Below are positions 35,075 through 46,400 of a stretch of 64,000 bases of DNA, one piece after another (position 1 is the stretch's first letter; each line of letters begins with the position of its first letter). The notes beneath the pieces are model-generated. The model ran no database searches. It was not told the DNA's origin and worked only from the letters and a program-made list of their open reading frames with translations. Both the position numbers and the translations under genes were made by a program. The stretch is from Antilocapra americana (taxonomy: Eukaryota; Chordata; Mammalia; Artiodactyla; Antilocapridae): positions 34,432,150 to 34,496,149 of the forward strand of contig ML660201.1 in the NCBI GenBank assembly GCA_007570785.1, in the 5' to 3' direction.

Positions 35075-35395
35075 GCTTGGTCTGCATGCAGTGGCAGGGA
35101 GTTAATGCCTACAGGAGCAGCTTTTGATGGCCAACAAGAGTTGTTAGATAACTGCCCCCAGCTTTACCACTTGCCAGAAGAGAAGCATGTTATTCATGGT
35201 TTCTTACAAGTCTCTGTTGTGCCTGATGACCACCGGGGTACCTTGCTCATTAATCCAGTGTTCACTGACCTCCTTCCCTTCCTTTTCTCACTACCCCATG
35301 ACTTACTGGCATTTCCAGGGATCATCTGCCAAGAAAACTACAAATCCGTGTCTCAGCATATGCTTTTGGGAGAACCCAAACTAACACATCCTTCT
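35075..35395 (+). mobile_element. Probable old LTR-type repeat
   Basis: The end (AAATCCGTGTCTCAGCATAT, then GCTTTTGGGAGAACCCAAAC and TAACACA) is the common 3' end of old mammalian LTRs, where TGTCTCAGGGTCTGCTT is usual. The 128-codon ORF (35069-35455) overlapping it has no recognisable domain and is probably chance. Confidence 0.5.
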
Positions 35396-35621
35396 ATGGA
35401 ATCCCTCACCATTATCCTTTTGGAGAAATGCTGCAACAAAAACGTTCCCATCTAGCAGTTGTTCAGGTTGCCAGGGGAATCGTGAGATGGGATTGGATGT
35501 GTGTGTGAATGAACTCTCCGATGTTTTCATTTAACCGGGTCCATGGAAGCAGTCAGTGTGCCACATTTTCTGTGAACTCTGCAGACTCACATTCCCTATA
35601 AATGATAGCTCCTCTCTTTAC

Positions 35622-35744
35622 TGCAAGAATACTGGAGTGGGTTGCCTTTTCCTTCTCCAGGAGATCTTCCTGACCCAGGGATTGAATCCCGGTCTCCCAC
35701 CTTGTAGGCAGACGCTTTGCCATCTGAGCCACCAGGGAAGTCCC
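35622..35744 (-). mobile_element. Bov-tA SINE, tRNA-like half only
   Basis: CAAGAATACTGGAGTGGGTT to GAGCCACCAGGGAAGTCCCC, reverse complement. The BovA 3' part is absent. The flanks CTCTCTTTACTGC and CCTCTTTCCTGC resemble a duplicated target. Confidence 0.88.
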
Positions 35745-35854
35745 CTCTTTCCTGCAGATATCTCCAAATAGGACTGTCCTTGTCCCTGGTCTATAACTGT
35801 ACTCTGGGCCAGTTCCTTGCGCCAAATTCTACTGATAAAATTAACAAGGATGAG

Positions 35855-36070
35855 ACACAATTCAGTGAATACCTGATGTGCACCAGAGTCTGTTATGCAA
35901 CTTGTATGACCTAATTAAATGGTCACAACCATACTACAAGGAAAGTACTCTTATTTCTTTCTTAGAATTTGGAATCCTGGGCCCAGGGAGACTATCCCTT
36001 GCCACATCTGCTGGGTGGCAGAGTCTGGATGTGAAGCCAGGGGTGTGTCCAGAGATCCACCATTAATTCT
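35855..36070 (-). mobile_element. MIR fragment
   Basis: TACCTGATGTGCACCAGAGT, then TGACCTAATTAAATGGTCAC and GGATGTGAAGCCAGGGGTGT match inverted MIR order. Confidence 0.5.
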
Positions 36071-36193
36071 CTGGCTACACCATCTTTCAATCTCCCCAAC
36101 TCTCTGTCCCAGAGACCCCCCAGGTCTCATCACATCCACAATTTACTGTAAGGCACAAAATTAACATGAGATACTATAGTTATAGTTTCTGAA

Positions 36194-36418
36194 GCATGTG
36201 TGCATAAGTCGCTCAGTTGTGTCTGACTCTTTGCGACCTCATGGGCTGCAAAGAAGACCCCTCCAGGCTCTTCTGTCCATGGAATTCTCTAGCCCAGTGG
36301 AGTGGGCTGCCATTTCCTCCTCCAGGGGCTCTTCCCCACCCAGGAATTGAGCCCACATTTCCTGTATCTCCTGCAATGCAGGCAGATTCTTTACCAGCTG
36401 AACCATTGGGGAAGCTCA
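36194..36418 (-). mobile_element. Bov-tA SINE with perfect target-site duplication
   Basis: Reverse-complement full Bov-tA (AAGTCGCTCAGTTGTGTCTG to GCTGAACCATTGGGGAAGCT). A perfect 10-bp repeat, agtttctgaa, lies at 36184-36193 and 36419-36428. Confidence 0.94.
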
Positions 36419-36429
36419 AGTTTCTGAAA

Positions 36430-37280
36430 TTTTAGTCAGAAAAGAGTGAAACCATCTGGTAATGAGAAATAACAAACACATGTGTAAATGTAATTGCAAA
36501 GTCAGCATTTCCTAAACAGAAGATATAAAAAAATTACAGTTCTTAACATTTTTATTTTTCCCAATCTGGCCCTCATGGTAAAAAGAAAGTTTATCACCAT
36601 TGCTCTAGGGTGACGATCTTAGGGGGGAAAATGCTTTTCCCCATGACAGAGCCAGAATTACCAGAAAATGGCCTAAACTTCACAGCTTTCCTGGCATCAA
36701 CCTCCATCTGACCCTATGTTCATAAAGAGTGCTTCTGTTCTCCACACAGTGCTGGGTAGCCAGTGGCCAGCAAACAGTTCCGGCAAGCCGCCTTTCCTTC
36801 AACACAGAAGACCCACCATCAGATTCTGTTTCAAGGATCAAAAAGATCAGATTCACAGTCTCATTCTCCCTTCTACTCACACTAAATAACCCTGGAAAAG
36901 TCATGCTTGTGCCAGTGAGCCTTTTCCATTGTTCTGTACTTCGGGAGGCTTTCATGCTCCCATTAGTTTAATGAGAGAAAAAAAAAAAAAAAAACAGAGG
37001 GTGGTAAGAATACCTTCCAGGGCAACCCAAATAAGCATCAAAGAATTAAAGCAAGTTAATAAATGTGAAATAGTTCAATATGTACTCACTCTTTTAATGT
37101 CTGCATATTTGGAGAGAGAGAGAGGTGGGGAAGGTTCCATTCTGGGTAAAATATAACCAACATATTGTCTTGAGGGTAATTTTGCAAATTAACTAGAATA
37201 ATCATCTTCCTCAGCTCTCTATTTTTAATTACCTTTTCTTGATAATGAAAGTAAAACAATACACTAAAAGAGAACTTTGT
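36430..37280. other. Unrecognised intronic sequence with an A-run
   Basis: Poly(A) of about 18 at 36976-36993 and a short (GA)n at about 37114-37125. No exon was recognised. Confidence 0.4.
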
Positions 37281-37284
37281 GAGT

Positions 37285-37410
37285 GCCAGGCCTTGCTTAC
37301 ACCATTTCCTATATATGATTCATTTAATGCAACATCACTATGAAACAGGTAACACTGTCTCTGTTTTATAGATAAGGAAAGAGTAAGTAATACTCTCAAA
37401 AAAGACAGTA
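37285..37410 (-). mobile_element. MIR fragment
   Basis: GTGCCAGGCCTTGCTTACAC, then ATTCATTTAATGCAACATCA and TTTTATAGATAAGGAAAGAG. Confidence 0.65.
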
Positions 37411-37479
37411 AATAAATTCCTAAGTTCCATCTCTATAGTTCAAGCTACATTATGTTGCTTCAGTAGATTCACAGTATAA

Positions 37480-37650
37480 AAAACCATAAAGCTTATTGCA
37501 GAAAATCTGGAAAATGTGGGCAAGTATACAAAGAATATTTGATGTACTCATAATCTCACCACCTAGAAATAACTTAACATTTTATAATACAGTGATCATG
37601 AAAGAATCTCTATAAATATGACATAGCTTTTGTTGTTATCCCAAATGAAA
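37480..37650. mobile_element. Probable old L1 fragment
   Basis: GCAGAAAATCTGGAAAATGT, then CATAATCTCACCACCTAGAA and ATAACTTAACATTT. Probably part of the same old insertion as 38885-39110. Confidence 0.45.
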
Positions 37651-37654
37651 AGCT

Positions 37655-38510
37655 ATGTGACTAATCACCAAATGTGGAGAATATATTGGCAGTAGACTGA
37701 TTATAGAGTATGTCCTAGGCGAAATTCATTTGGGGGACCTCAATGGATCACATCCCAACTTTCAGCAATCGTTTAATTTTCATAAGCTAAGGCTGAAGTA
37801 TATGTACTATGACTGTTATTTGGAAAAGACCTATCATGCATGATAAGATACCATGAGTGAAGAAAACCAAAGGTGCCTTCAGCTTTGAAACCTGAACTGA
37901 AAAGCACTAAAGAAGATGTTCTGGACTAAAGGTTTTCATTTCTGACCAATTTGAAGCAGTGTACAACATGATTTACAGTGGGAGGAAATAGGGATCCATC
38001 TATCATCTATCTTTAACTCTCTCTCCATCCACCCACCCATTCACATAATTCACATTAATGGTACTGTCTCAGATAGATGACTGGGAAGCAGACCCCAAGA
38101 TCAAAGTTTGAGTGCAACTTGATTTTGGAAGATTCATCTTTGGAAACACCAATAGGGCAGTGGAGAACAGAGAGAGGAAAGAGAAAACAGGTAAGAAAAG
38201 GTGTGTTAATGAACATATTTCCACTGTGGGTGGAGCTATCCTGCTGGGTATTTCTGAGACAGGGCTTAGCCAAGAGAGGTAAGGAATTTGGGATATTTAT
38301 CCTCTAACTCACACTTGTCATTGGATGAGAGCAGCTCTAGGAGTCATTAACTCCCCAGCATTTCTCGCCCGCCCTGTATACTAACCAAGCAGGTTCCTGT
38401 GACTAGAGAAAGCCCTTTAACAGCCACATGGGCTTACAATAAAAAGTGAGGGTGTAGGTGTGAATTGTGAGTGACTGATAGGTATGGACAATGTCAGTGT
38501 GTACCATAGT
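37655..38510. other. Unrecognised intronic sequence
   Basis: No exon was recognised. Short CATC/CACCC tracts lie at about 37990-38045. Confidence 0.4.
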
Positions 38511-38815
38511 CCTAGAGTCAGCCAGTATAAACTAAAACAAAATTGGAGTCATTGTATATATACACACACATAGTATACATGTATATACATATATTAGTCT
38601 ATATATAAGCTATAATCCTGTAGTCAGCTAGTATAAACTAAAACAAAATCGGAATCATTACATATATATATATACATACACATATATACATGTATATATA
38701 TTCATATATATAGTCTATATATATGCTATAGTCTTATGGTCAGCCAGTACAAACTAAAACAAAATTGGAATCATTATATACACACATATATACATTATAT
38801 ACATATATGCATGTA

Positions 38816-38861
<46 letters not shown>

Positions 38862-38880
38862 GATAGATAGATAATTTTGT
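38503..38880. repeat. Three-copy minisatellite with embedded TA/CA and GATA microsatellites
   Basis: A GTCAGCCAGTATAAACTAAA-type core followed by an AACAAAAT(T/C)GGA(G/A)TCATT block starts at 38517, 38623 and 38739 (shifts 106 and 116 bp). Each core is followed by a TA/CA-rich stretch of different length. The third runs into a pure (TA)n of about 30 bp (about 38823-38852) and a short (GATA)n. Confidence 0.9.
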
Positions 38881-38884
38881 ATTC

Positions 38885-39110
38885 TGCTTTTCTCCTAATA
38901 AAATGCTGGGAGAATTTCATGTCCTTACATGTTATTTGAAAAAATGACTTTTAGTGGTTGCCTATCACATTTTATTTAACTGATTCCTTATTTTTGGACA
39001 CATAAGTTATTTCTAATTTTGAAGTACTTAGAATAATTCAACAATAAATACTTTCATACACATTGTTTTCTTGTATCTCTGGTGCCTTAGGAAAAATTAA
39101 TCAAGGACAA
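38885..39110. mobile_element. Probable old L1 fragment
   Basis: GTATTCTGCTTTTCTCCTAA, GTGGTTGCCTATCACATTTT, TTATTTTTGGACACATAAGT and TTATTTCTAATTTTGAAG follow the order of a widespread old L1 region. Confidence 0.5.
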
Positions 39111-39595
39111 TTTTGTTAATTACCTAAAGCAAGGATTACCAATTCCATATCTGTAAGAATGCTTGAAATTGATAGAAAACTTGTTTTTTTAAAAATTCTG
39201 ATGGGTGTCTCCAGACATAAAACTGACATAACAACTTATTTTTATGATGAATCTGCTCTTATTCTCTATATTCAGTTGTTCTCAAATGATGGAAGATTTT
39301 TACACCTTTATTATGGAAACCTTTATTGCTGTCTAGCCAAGGTGGCAAGTTTATCACCATGCCATCAAATGAGCTGATTACTTTCCAGGAGCAGAGGTGA
39401 ACACCTTCTCTACAAAAAAGTCATTAACAACCTTGCTCTCTTCACAAACATCATCTCATACAGGCTTAAGGAAAAATGGTTTGATCCTTAGCATTTTGCA
39501 TTTCACTTGTTTGAGGGAAAAATAACAAATTCTGTTTTCCATTCTCCAATAGCCTGGCATGCTTTCTTGCCTACTGAAATATCTCATGAAATTCC
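39111..39595. other. Unrecognised intronic sequence
   Basis: No exon or named repeat. Confidence 0.4.
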
Positions 39596-39599
39596 TTAA

Positions 39600-40310
39600 T
39601 GACTACCATTTGTTCCACACACTGGCCTTTTAGTTTTCACTTCTTGACTTCTCTGCAGTACTGAGTGGTATCACTCATGCATGACATATCCCTATTTTTC
39701 ACTAAGCCTACACTTGCCTAGTGGTCCTATCTCTTTTGTTTTGGCTCTTATTGTTCTCCCTCAGTTATTCCTCTCCTTCTTCATTTCTTCTACATGTGGA
39801 CATCACCCACTGCCTACTCTTCTATTTCTCTTGATGACCTCTTTTTGTTCAGGACTTATTTTTCACTCCATGATTATGAATCTCGGAGACCCATTTGCAG
39901 GCTCCCCTCTCACTCCTTATTTGGGATTTAAGCATGAAACTTCTTGATAGAAAAGTACCTCAAACGTGGCATTATCAAACCCAAATTTATCATCTTCACT
40001 TTAAAATGGTTTTCCTTATTATTTTCTTTGTCTTTCCTTAACTCCTTCCCCCATTCAGTCACGACCAGTGGCAATTCTCCTCTCTTCTGCTAGATCCCCT
40101 TTGTTGAGCAGTATACATGCATTGCCTCAGTCATTTGACACTAAAGCCAAGGAGTCCCTCCAAAACCTTGAGACACGTCAGACATTCCTACCCCAACTAC
40201 CACTGGCATATGGAATTCTTGTTACTAAATTACCAGGCATTCTATGCTTACTATATCTCTGCTTTGGACTTTCTTATTAGTTTATTAGGAGAGTATCTAC
40301 TTGAGCAGAG
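39600..40310 (+). mobile_element. L2 LINE ORF2 fragment
   Basis: TTGACTTCTCTGCAGTACTG, TCGGAGACCCATTTGCAGGC, TACCTCAAACGTGGCATTAT and the following AACCCAAATTTATCATCTTC follow L2 ORF2 order. The 88-codon ORF here is a piece of it. Confidence 0.55.
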
Positions 40311-40785
40311 GTGTTGGTAACTTGTATTACTGTACAATTCTTAAAAACCATTTAATGCATTGGTATAAATGCCACGTCTGTGTGATTCATTGCCTGTGAA
40401 CTGAGACATTTTTGTTTTGGACTAGGAAAAGTTCACTAGATCGATATATTAAGGATGTGTTCCATGATATATTAATCTTCTTAGATGCTCAGTGAGAAAG
40501 GCTTTCTGTCGTCAAATACATCTGGAGAAACATTATGTTCCTGATGGTTCAAAATGTGTATTAAAAGGGCAAAGTGCTAAGAAGTATTTCTTAAACTTAT
40601 TTTATCAAATCATTTAATGATTCTCTAGCTCTTTATCCCCACTCCCTCCTATTCTCCATCCCTTTCCTCTTATTTTCTTTCTCTCTTCCTTTCTTTTTAG
40701 AAACATTAAATATCTAGGGCTCCATGGGAAAGATTTTGGAAAACACTGTACTTATCTGTTTAAGAAAGTTTTTAGGAGCAAATTT
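40311..40785. other. Unrecognised intronic sequence
   Basis: A pyrimidine-rich patch lies at about 40629-40700. No exon was recognised. Confidence 0.4.
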
Positions 40786-40789
40786 CTAC

Positions 40790-40865
40790 CATTCTCGGTA
40801 TTTCCAGAGCCAGCACTGTATCTGGCACAAAATGACTGTTTGACAAATGTTTGCTAAATTGAAGT
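40790..40865 (+). mobile_element. L2 3'-end fragment
   Basis: AGCACTGTATCTGGCACAAA, then TGACTGTTTGACAAATGTTT fits an L2 terminus. Confidence 0.55.
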
Positions 40866-41155
40866 ACAGACAGGAGAGTATATTAATAAGAAGCCAAAAT
40901 ATTATGTTGAAAGTTGTTTTCAAAAATCACACCAGGTTTTTGGTTACCAAGCATTTGGTAGTTTTATAGAAACGAATCATTTAAATTTTTATTTCAATTA
41001 ATCCACTTTAGATCATAACCACAAGATGTCTGACTTGGGAAAAATCTTGGTAGGTATACAGCCATTATTTTATAGACAGGTCTTATCTTTCATCACAAAT
41101 TTATAAAAAGGTTGAAAGAATTGTCTCAAGCAACTTAAATATAGGAATAGAGATG
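40866..41155. other. Unrecognised intronic sequence
   Basis: Nothing was recognised. Confidence 0.4.
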
Positions 41156-41159
41156 TGAG

Positions 41160-41370
41160 CTTTGGGCATACCCTGGGTAGGCTCAAACACTGACTCTGCC
41201 ACTTACTGACCAAGGGAATGTGGGCAAATGTACCTGCACCTCAGCTTCCTCATTTGAAATGGTGATGATACCTGTACTTCCCTTACAAGGTCATTGTGAT
41301 GACTTACTGAGATTAAACAGGTGAAAAGATAAGCACGATGTCTAGCACATGGAAACCCTATTAGCTATTA
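41160..41370 (+). mobile_element. MIR SINE
   Basis: CACTGACTCTGCCACTTACT, then CCTCAGCTTCCTCATTTGAA and GAGATTAAACAGGTGAAAAG. Nearly full length. Confidence 0.8.
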
Positions 41371-41690
41371 ATACTATTAAACCTATTATCAGCCACGATT
41401 GCATAGTTGAAATGAAATGAAAGGTGACCACACAATTTTAGAGAAAATTTGAGAGAACTCATGAAACTATGGATAGGGAGGAAGGAATTGTGTAACTGAG
41501 GTCTCCATATTGATAAGACTCCAACACTGGGCCATTTGTAGCAGTTTGGGTTAGGGAGAAGAGTTCATTCTGGTTTGAAGCTACGACTCCCAGAGAATAA
41601 CTTTTCCCAGGGTAGGGTGCTGGATGGGCATTTTACTTATTTGGGCATTTTGCAGGCTCAGGGAGAATCCTTTCTTTTTACCCAGAAATT
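41371..41690. other. Unrecognised intronic sequence near the SYNPR exon
   Basis: No repeat was recognised. Confidence 0.4.
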
Positions 41691-41713
41691 CCTGGGAGAT
41701 TGCACCTTTTTTA

Positions 41714-41851
41714 TTTTTTTTAAATTTTTTTTCTTTTTTTTTAAATTTATTTTTTTTTATTGTTTTTGCCATACAATGTCTTGATATCACCATGAATTTA
41801 CATATGCTTCCCCTCCAGAACCCCCCTCCCTCCTCCCTCCCCCCCGGGAAA
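41714..41851 (-). mobile_element. Young L1 3'-UTR insertion close to the SYNPR donor
   Basis: A T-rich tail (41714-41760) is followed by the inverted last ~90 bp of the bovine L1 3' UTR (CCATACAATGTCTTGATATC, then CATATGCTTCCCCTCCAGAA and a CCCTCC tract). It matches the end of the L1 at 26458-27858. A perfect 20-bp direct repeat flanks it at 41694-41713 and 41852-41871. Severely 5'-truncated, with no coding capacity. Confidence 0.95.
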
Positions 41852-41925
41852 GGGAGATTGCACCTTTTTTAAAAGAAACCACAGAAGGAAGAAAGTTCCC
41901 TGCCTCTCTGTGAGAGGGCACCATT

Positions 41926-42089
<164 letters not shown>

Positions 42090-42343
42090 CTATTAGGATG
42101 GTGTTGATCTCATGAAATATGTCAATAGGAGGTCAGTGTCTACATTGAGAGAGGTTAGAATGGCAAGTATGGCCATCCAAGTATGGCATCATATCCGGTT
42201 TAGGCTGGAATGAAGGCTGGAATGATGATGGAGAGTGGGATGGTGGGGGGTGAAAAACTGCCTGGAAAGTTGGAGTAATTTTGCTTGTAGAAAAAATACA
42301 AGAACAAAGTATCTGCATTTGAGATCAAATATCAGTGTAAAGA

Positions 42344-42480
42344 TGGTTAGACAGCATCACCGACTCAACGGACATGAACTTGAGCAAACTTTGGGAGATA
42401 GTGAAGGACAGGAAAGCCTGGTCTGTTGCAATCCATGGGGTCGCAAAGAGTCAGACACAACTTAGTGACTGAACAACAAC
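42344..42480 (+). mobile_element. BovB 3'-end fragment with target-site duplication
   Basis: It starts TGGTTAGACAGCATCACCGA, includes ATCCATGGGGTCGCAAAGAG and ends TAGTGACTGAACAACAAC. The flanking 13-bp repeat (atcagtgtaaaga at 42331-42343, atctgtgtaaaga at 42481-42493) has one mismatch. It lies about 290 bp upstream of the SYNPR acceptor. Confidence 0.9.
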
Positions 42481-42493
42481 ATCTGTGTAAAGA

Positions 42494-43155
42494 ACTGTCA
42501 CACTTCAGAAGGTAGAGATGTAATCTTACATCAAAGTCTCTGGAAATCTACACACTGAGGGATTAATGATGTATATCTCCAAGTGGGAAGAATTTCAGAT
42601 GTTTCCTTGCTTCCTTCTTTTTGGTTATCTGTATTTTCTCCAAAACACACATTTTATCTTTTGGAATAAAAACAGATTTTTTAAAATGCACAACGAATTT
42701 TAGGGTTGATGGGTGCAGGAAGTGGAGATTAGCTAAAATGTGCTATTCCAGAACACAACATCTCAGTATACGTCAACCTCAAAGCATCCTTGGTGGTTTC
42801 GTCTCTGTTTTACTTGCTCTTTCTAGAGTTAACTATTAAAAGGTTCAACTGATGACCAACTAATGTCAGTCTATCCTAGCATAAAATATGCATATATGGT
42901 AATCAGGCAGTGAAAATTAGAAGTAGGAACTCAAAAAAGTCTTCCAGAGAAAGAAGATCTATCTGGGAGAGTGAGAATGCCCTAAGATGGGAAGAAAACA
43001 AATACCAAACTTTGCCCACTTAGTTTGGCTACATTCAAAAGAATGCCCTGCTCATTTCTGAAATACCTCCAGTTATTTTAACTTTGAAATTCACCTTCTC
43101 ATAGTAGCCTGGGTTCCCATTAGCAACACAGCTCACTTTGCATAGTGAGAGAAAT
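42494..43155. other. Unrecognised intronic sequence upstream of the SYNPR exon
   Basis: No exon or named repeat. Confidence 0.4.
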
Positions 43156-43159
43156 TACT

Positions 43160-43612
43160 GTGTAAGCGTTTTGTAGTCTAATGTGTGATCTATCCTAAAG
43201 AATATTCTTAAGTGTATATGAGAAAAGTGTGTATCCTGTTCTTTTGGGATGGAATAATCTGTATTTATATATTAAATCAATATGCTATAATGTGTCATTT
43301 TAAGACCAATGTTTTCCTATTGATTTTCTGCCTGGATGATCTCTCTATTGACATAAATGGGGTGTTAAAGTCCCCTACAATCATTGTATTGCTGTCAATT
43401 TCTCCTTTTCTGTCTGTTAATATTTGCTTTATTTTTGATCTTTTAAATTATTATGTAATGCCTTTCTTTGTCCCCTTATACAGTCTTTGTTTTAAAGTCT
43501 ATTTCATCTAATATAAGTACTGATACTCCAGCGTTCTTTCTGTTTACACTTGCATAGAATATCTTCTCCCATTCCTTCACTTTCTGTGTGTATCTTTAAC
43601 TGTGAAGTGGCT
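43160..43612 (-). mobile_element. L1 ORF2 fragment with internal deletion
   Basis: Inverted L1 ORF2: GTAGTCTAATGTGTGATCTA, TTCTGCCTGGATGATCTCTC, GGGGTGTTAAAGTCCCCTAC, then CAGTCTTTGTTTTAAAGTCT. A stretch normally found between TTTGCTTTAT and TTATGTAATG is shortened. The plus-strand 99-codon ORF (43212-43511) is antisense to ORF2 and not a gene. Confidence 0.88.
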
Positions 43613-43860
43613 TCGAGGCCCAAGTGAGGCTACTGTGGGTTTGCCGGTATGTGGAACTGGACCCCTGGAGCAGGAGCCACCTTGGAGGGGTGCCAGTGTC
43701 AGACGGGAATGCCTGTTGGTGGAACGTGATAGCAGCTGCTTTGGAGGAGCCAACTGGGGCAGGTGGGATGGGCAGGGTAGGTCCTCAGGGATATACCAGG
43801 TTGGTACACGTGGTGTTAGTTCAGTCGATGGAGAGTGACAGAACCAACACATAAGCACTC
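43613..43860. other. GC-rich orphan block
   Basis: About 250 bp that are clearly richer in G and C than the surroundings, with GGAACTGGACCCCTGGAGCA and GGTGGGATGGGCAGGGTAGG. Overlapping short ORFs run on both strands (43602-43838, 43624-43854, and 43577-43858 minus). I recognise neither a protein nor a repeat family. It directly abuts the L1 fragment. Confidence 0.5.
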
Positions 43861-44460
43861 CAGAAAATCTTATCTTTTTCCTTTGTTAGCTTTCCTTCCT
43901 AGTTGATATTACTGATGGGACTTGTGGAGACATTTAGAAGGTACTCCAATCCATCGTGAAATCTGAGAAGGATACACACAGGACACCAAGGCTGACAGGA
44001 CTCAGATCTGTATCCCTGTGATATGGATTTGCTCATGACCAAATGTTCTCATTCTGTCAGCTCTTAGTATTGGTAGGAATAAGGAGGACATGATTTTAAT
44101 TGTTCAATGCTTAAATCTAGGTTTCATCATATAGTACTGGATGGCACAGTCCTTTGTGCCATGTCATGATAGCATCTTTAGTACGATTTCTTCCAAAAGA
44201 AAGAATGGAGTAGTAGGGTCCAGAGCCCTGTGGTAGGATGTGGAGATCACCCTTTCCTAATCTGTACAACAGAAATATCCTCTGTGTCCTCCCAAATCAC
44301 TGAGAGAAGAAAATGAGATGGAGTATATATTTATGTGCAGTCATCTCTGAATCCATGCAGATTTGTGTGGTATTTACACATGTGTACTTCTCTTAGGCAA
44401 GAGTCCTAAGTGCGTAATCAACACTTGTACATGAAAAGGTTAGGAGGAATTATCTGTTGT
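43861..44460. other. Unrecognised intronic sequence
   Basis: No exon or named repeat. Confidence 0.4.
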
Positions 44461-44464
44461 TGGC

Positions 44465-44545
44465 TTTATTAAGTACCTACAGTGGGTTAGCTATCATGTC
44501 CAGCACTTAACATATGTGATCCTATTTCCTTTTGACAATAACAGT
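44465..44545 (-). mobile_element. MIR fragment
   Basis: TTAAGTACCTACAGTGGGTT, then CATATGTGATCCTATTTCCT and a TTGACAATAACAG block. Confidence 0.55.
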
Positions 44546-44549
44546 TTGT

Positions 44550-45350
44550 GTGTGAAGCTTAATAATCCTATATTAAAAGTGTGGCAGTATAGCATAAGGA
44601 TTTCAAACAGTAGTATTCTTTAAAATCCCCTGTAACATTAAACTGGAGTGATTTAGAGGTAAAAGACCCAAAGATAAATCCTTTAAATTCAGTGCTTAAT
44701 GGCTACAAAGAAACTACTTTTGGTTTTTCATCTTATATTAAAGCGCCTTACATAGAGTAAAATATTATTAACACTACCATGCAGTGAACTTAAGATGGAA
44801 ATATAATTATGTATTAAAATTACATGTTTAGCTCAAAATATTTGATGTGTAGAGGAAGGCATCAGAGTATTGAAACCACACACATCACTACTTTTTCTTT
44901 TAACGTCTATTGAGCTCTGAACTCAAGACATTGAACTTGAGTTAAATATGATAGCTATGGGCTTTCTGGTTACCTTGCATTCCCCACAGCCCTCACTGAT
45001 TAAAGAGAAATCATACTGTGTGACTGATATGAAACTCACATGGGTTTGGTAAGGATTAAACAGATAATGTCTGTATAACACTGGAAGAGCCAGGTCCTGC
45101 TGAGTGAGTAACATTATAGGGATAGTTTGGTAAGTGAAATATCTGGGAGAGTGAAATTAACTCTTTCACAGTATATCAGCTAGGAATCTGGCCCTGTAAT
45201 TAGGATACATCAGGACAGAGTGAGGAGAGGGAAATGGAAGTCCTTTAGGGATCTGAAATTCTCTTAGTGTCACAGAGAAATGTAGAGTCAGATGGAACTT
45301 TGGAAATCTTGGAAGTTGGAAAGTCCACCCAACAACTCCACCCTAGGTGG
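44550..45350. other. Unrecognised intronic sequence
   Basis: No exon or clear repeat. Confidence 0.4.
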
Positions 45351-45357
45351 TAGACAG

Positions 45358-45478
45358 GAGCAGTTCCAGAGTCAGGCAGACCTGAGCCTGAGTCCAGTTT
45401 CTAGCTGCCTGACACCAAGCAAGATATTTAACTTCTCCCAACCTTGTTCCTATATCCACTAAATCAGGACTAATTCAC
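45358..45478 (+). mobile_element. MIR fragment
   Basis: GAGTCAGGCAGACCTGAGCC, then TAGCTGCCTGACACCAAGCA and CTTCTCCCAACCTTG. Confidence 0.7.
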
Positions 45479-45479
45479 T

Positions 45480-45880
45480 GGCTCATTCAGCAGCTGTTTA
45501 ATGGTGCATTTACCAGATGCCAGATGGTGGGAAACAGAAAGGTTAAAAGTTAGAGAAAAGACAAAGAAAAAGTAGGTCCCTGCCTACTCTGAAGTTTAAT
45601 GCTGGATTGGGGTTGGGACAGAATTAAAAGAACATACAAATAACATAATTACAAATTGTGTTCTGGGGGACATCTTCCAGAACAGGGCATTATATCTGAG
45701 GATGTCACATTTATGCTAAGACCTTGAAGATGAACTTGAGAAAGCTACAGGTGATGGAGGGTGGTGTGGAGAGAAGCCCCGGGGATTGAGGGCACAGCTT
45801 AACTGAAAGTGCTAAGGAAAGAAAGGCGTGACAAGTTCAAGGAGCCAATGGAAGGTCAATGTGGCAGCTGGATGGTGAAT
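45480..45880 (-). mobile_element. L2 fragment
   Basis: TTTACCAGATGCCAGATGG, GGTCCCTGCCTACTCTGAAG, GAGGATGTCACATTTATGCT, AAGACCTTGAAGATGAAC and GGAGCCAATGGAAGGTCAAT follow inverted L2 order. Confidence 0.65.
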
Positions 45881-45999
45881 TGAGGTTGACAGTAATTTAC
45901 CTCTTGTGGATTTGTGTAGTCCACTGAGAGAACACACGTAAAGCATCAGGCTCGGAGCTCTCAATACATCATTAAAGTGTGTCCATCCTCTTCCTTCTC

Positions 46000-46150
46000 C
46001 TTCCCCTACCCTCCCCTATCACCACACTATTGAAGAAATTAAGAACTAGAGAAGAAAATCCATTTGCCTTAAGCTCAGCAAGAGCAGAGCTGGAACCAGA
46101 ATCCTGGTCTGTAAATTCCCTAAGTCAGCAGTCTTCTAATTAGCTCTAGA
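46000..46150 (-). mobile_element. Possible MIR fragment
   Basis: AGCAAGAGCAGAGCTGGAAC, then CAGAATCCTGGTCTG resembles the inverted MIR 5' half. Weak. Confidence 0.35.
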
Positions 46151-46317
46151 ATAACAGGAAGAACAATTTTTGACCACATGGATAGAAGGATTGTCAAATG
46201 GTCCATACTTCTTTGACCAGAGATGCACTGTGGTGCTGCGGTGGCCTGAGGTTTTCCATGTTGCTCATTAGTGACTCATACCACAAACCTACTACTAAGG
46301 AGGATGGGTAAAATACT

Positions 46318-46400
46318 CTCTCTTTCTTCTTTCCTTCTTTCTTTCCTTTCCTACCCCCCTTCCTTCTCTCTTCTCTCCCTCCCTTCTTTCCTCTTTTCAC
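46318..46400. repeat. Polypyrimidine (CCTT)n-like tract
   Basis: About 80 bp nearly all C and T on the plus strand. The minus-strand ORF (46194-46400) over it is Lys/Gly-rich low complexity. Confidence 0.9.

Noticed and set aside
35069..35455. 128-codon plus-strand ORF
   Set aside because: It overlaps an old LTR-like repeat, has no recognisable domain and no splice context.
43212..43511. Hydrophobic 99-codon ORF resembling a membrane protein
   Set aside because: It is antisense to L1 ORF2. The hydrophobicity comes from T-rich inverted L1 sequence.
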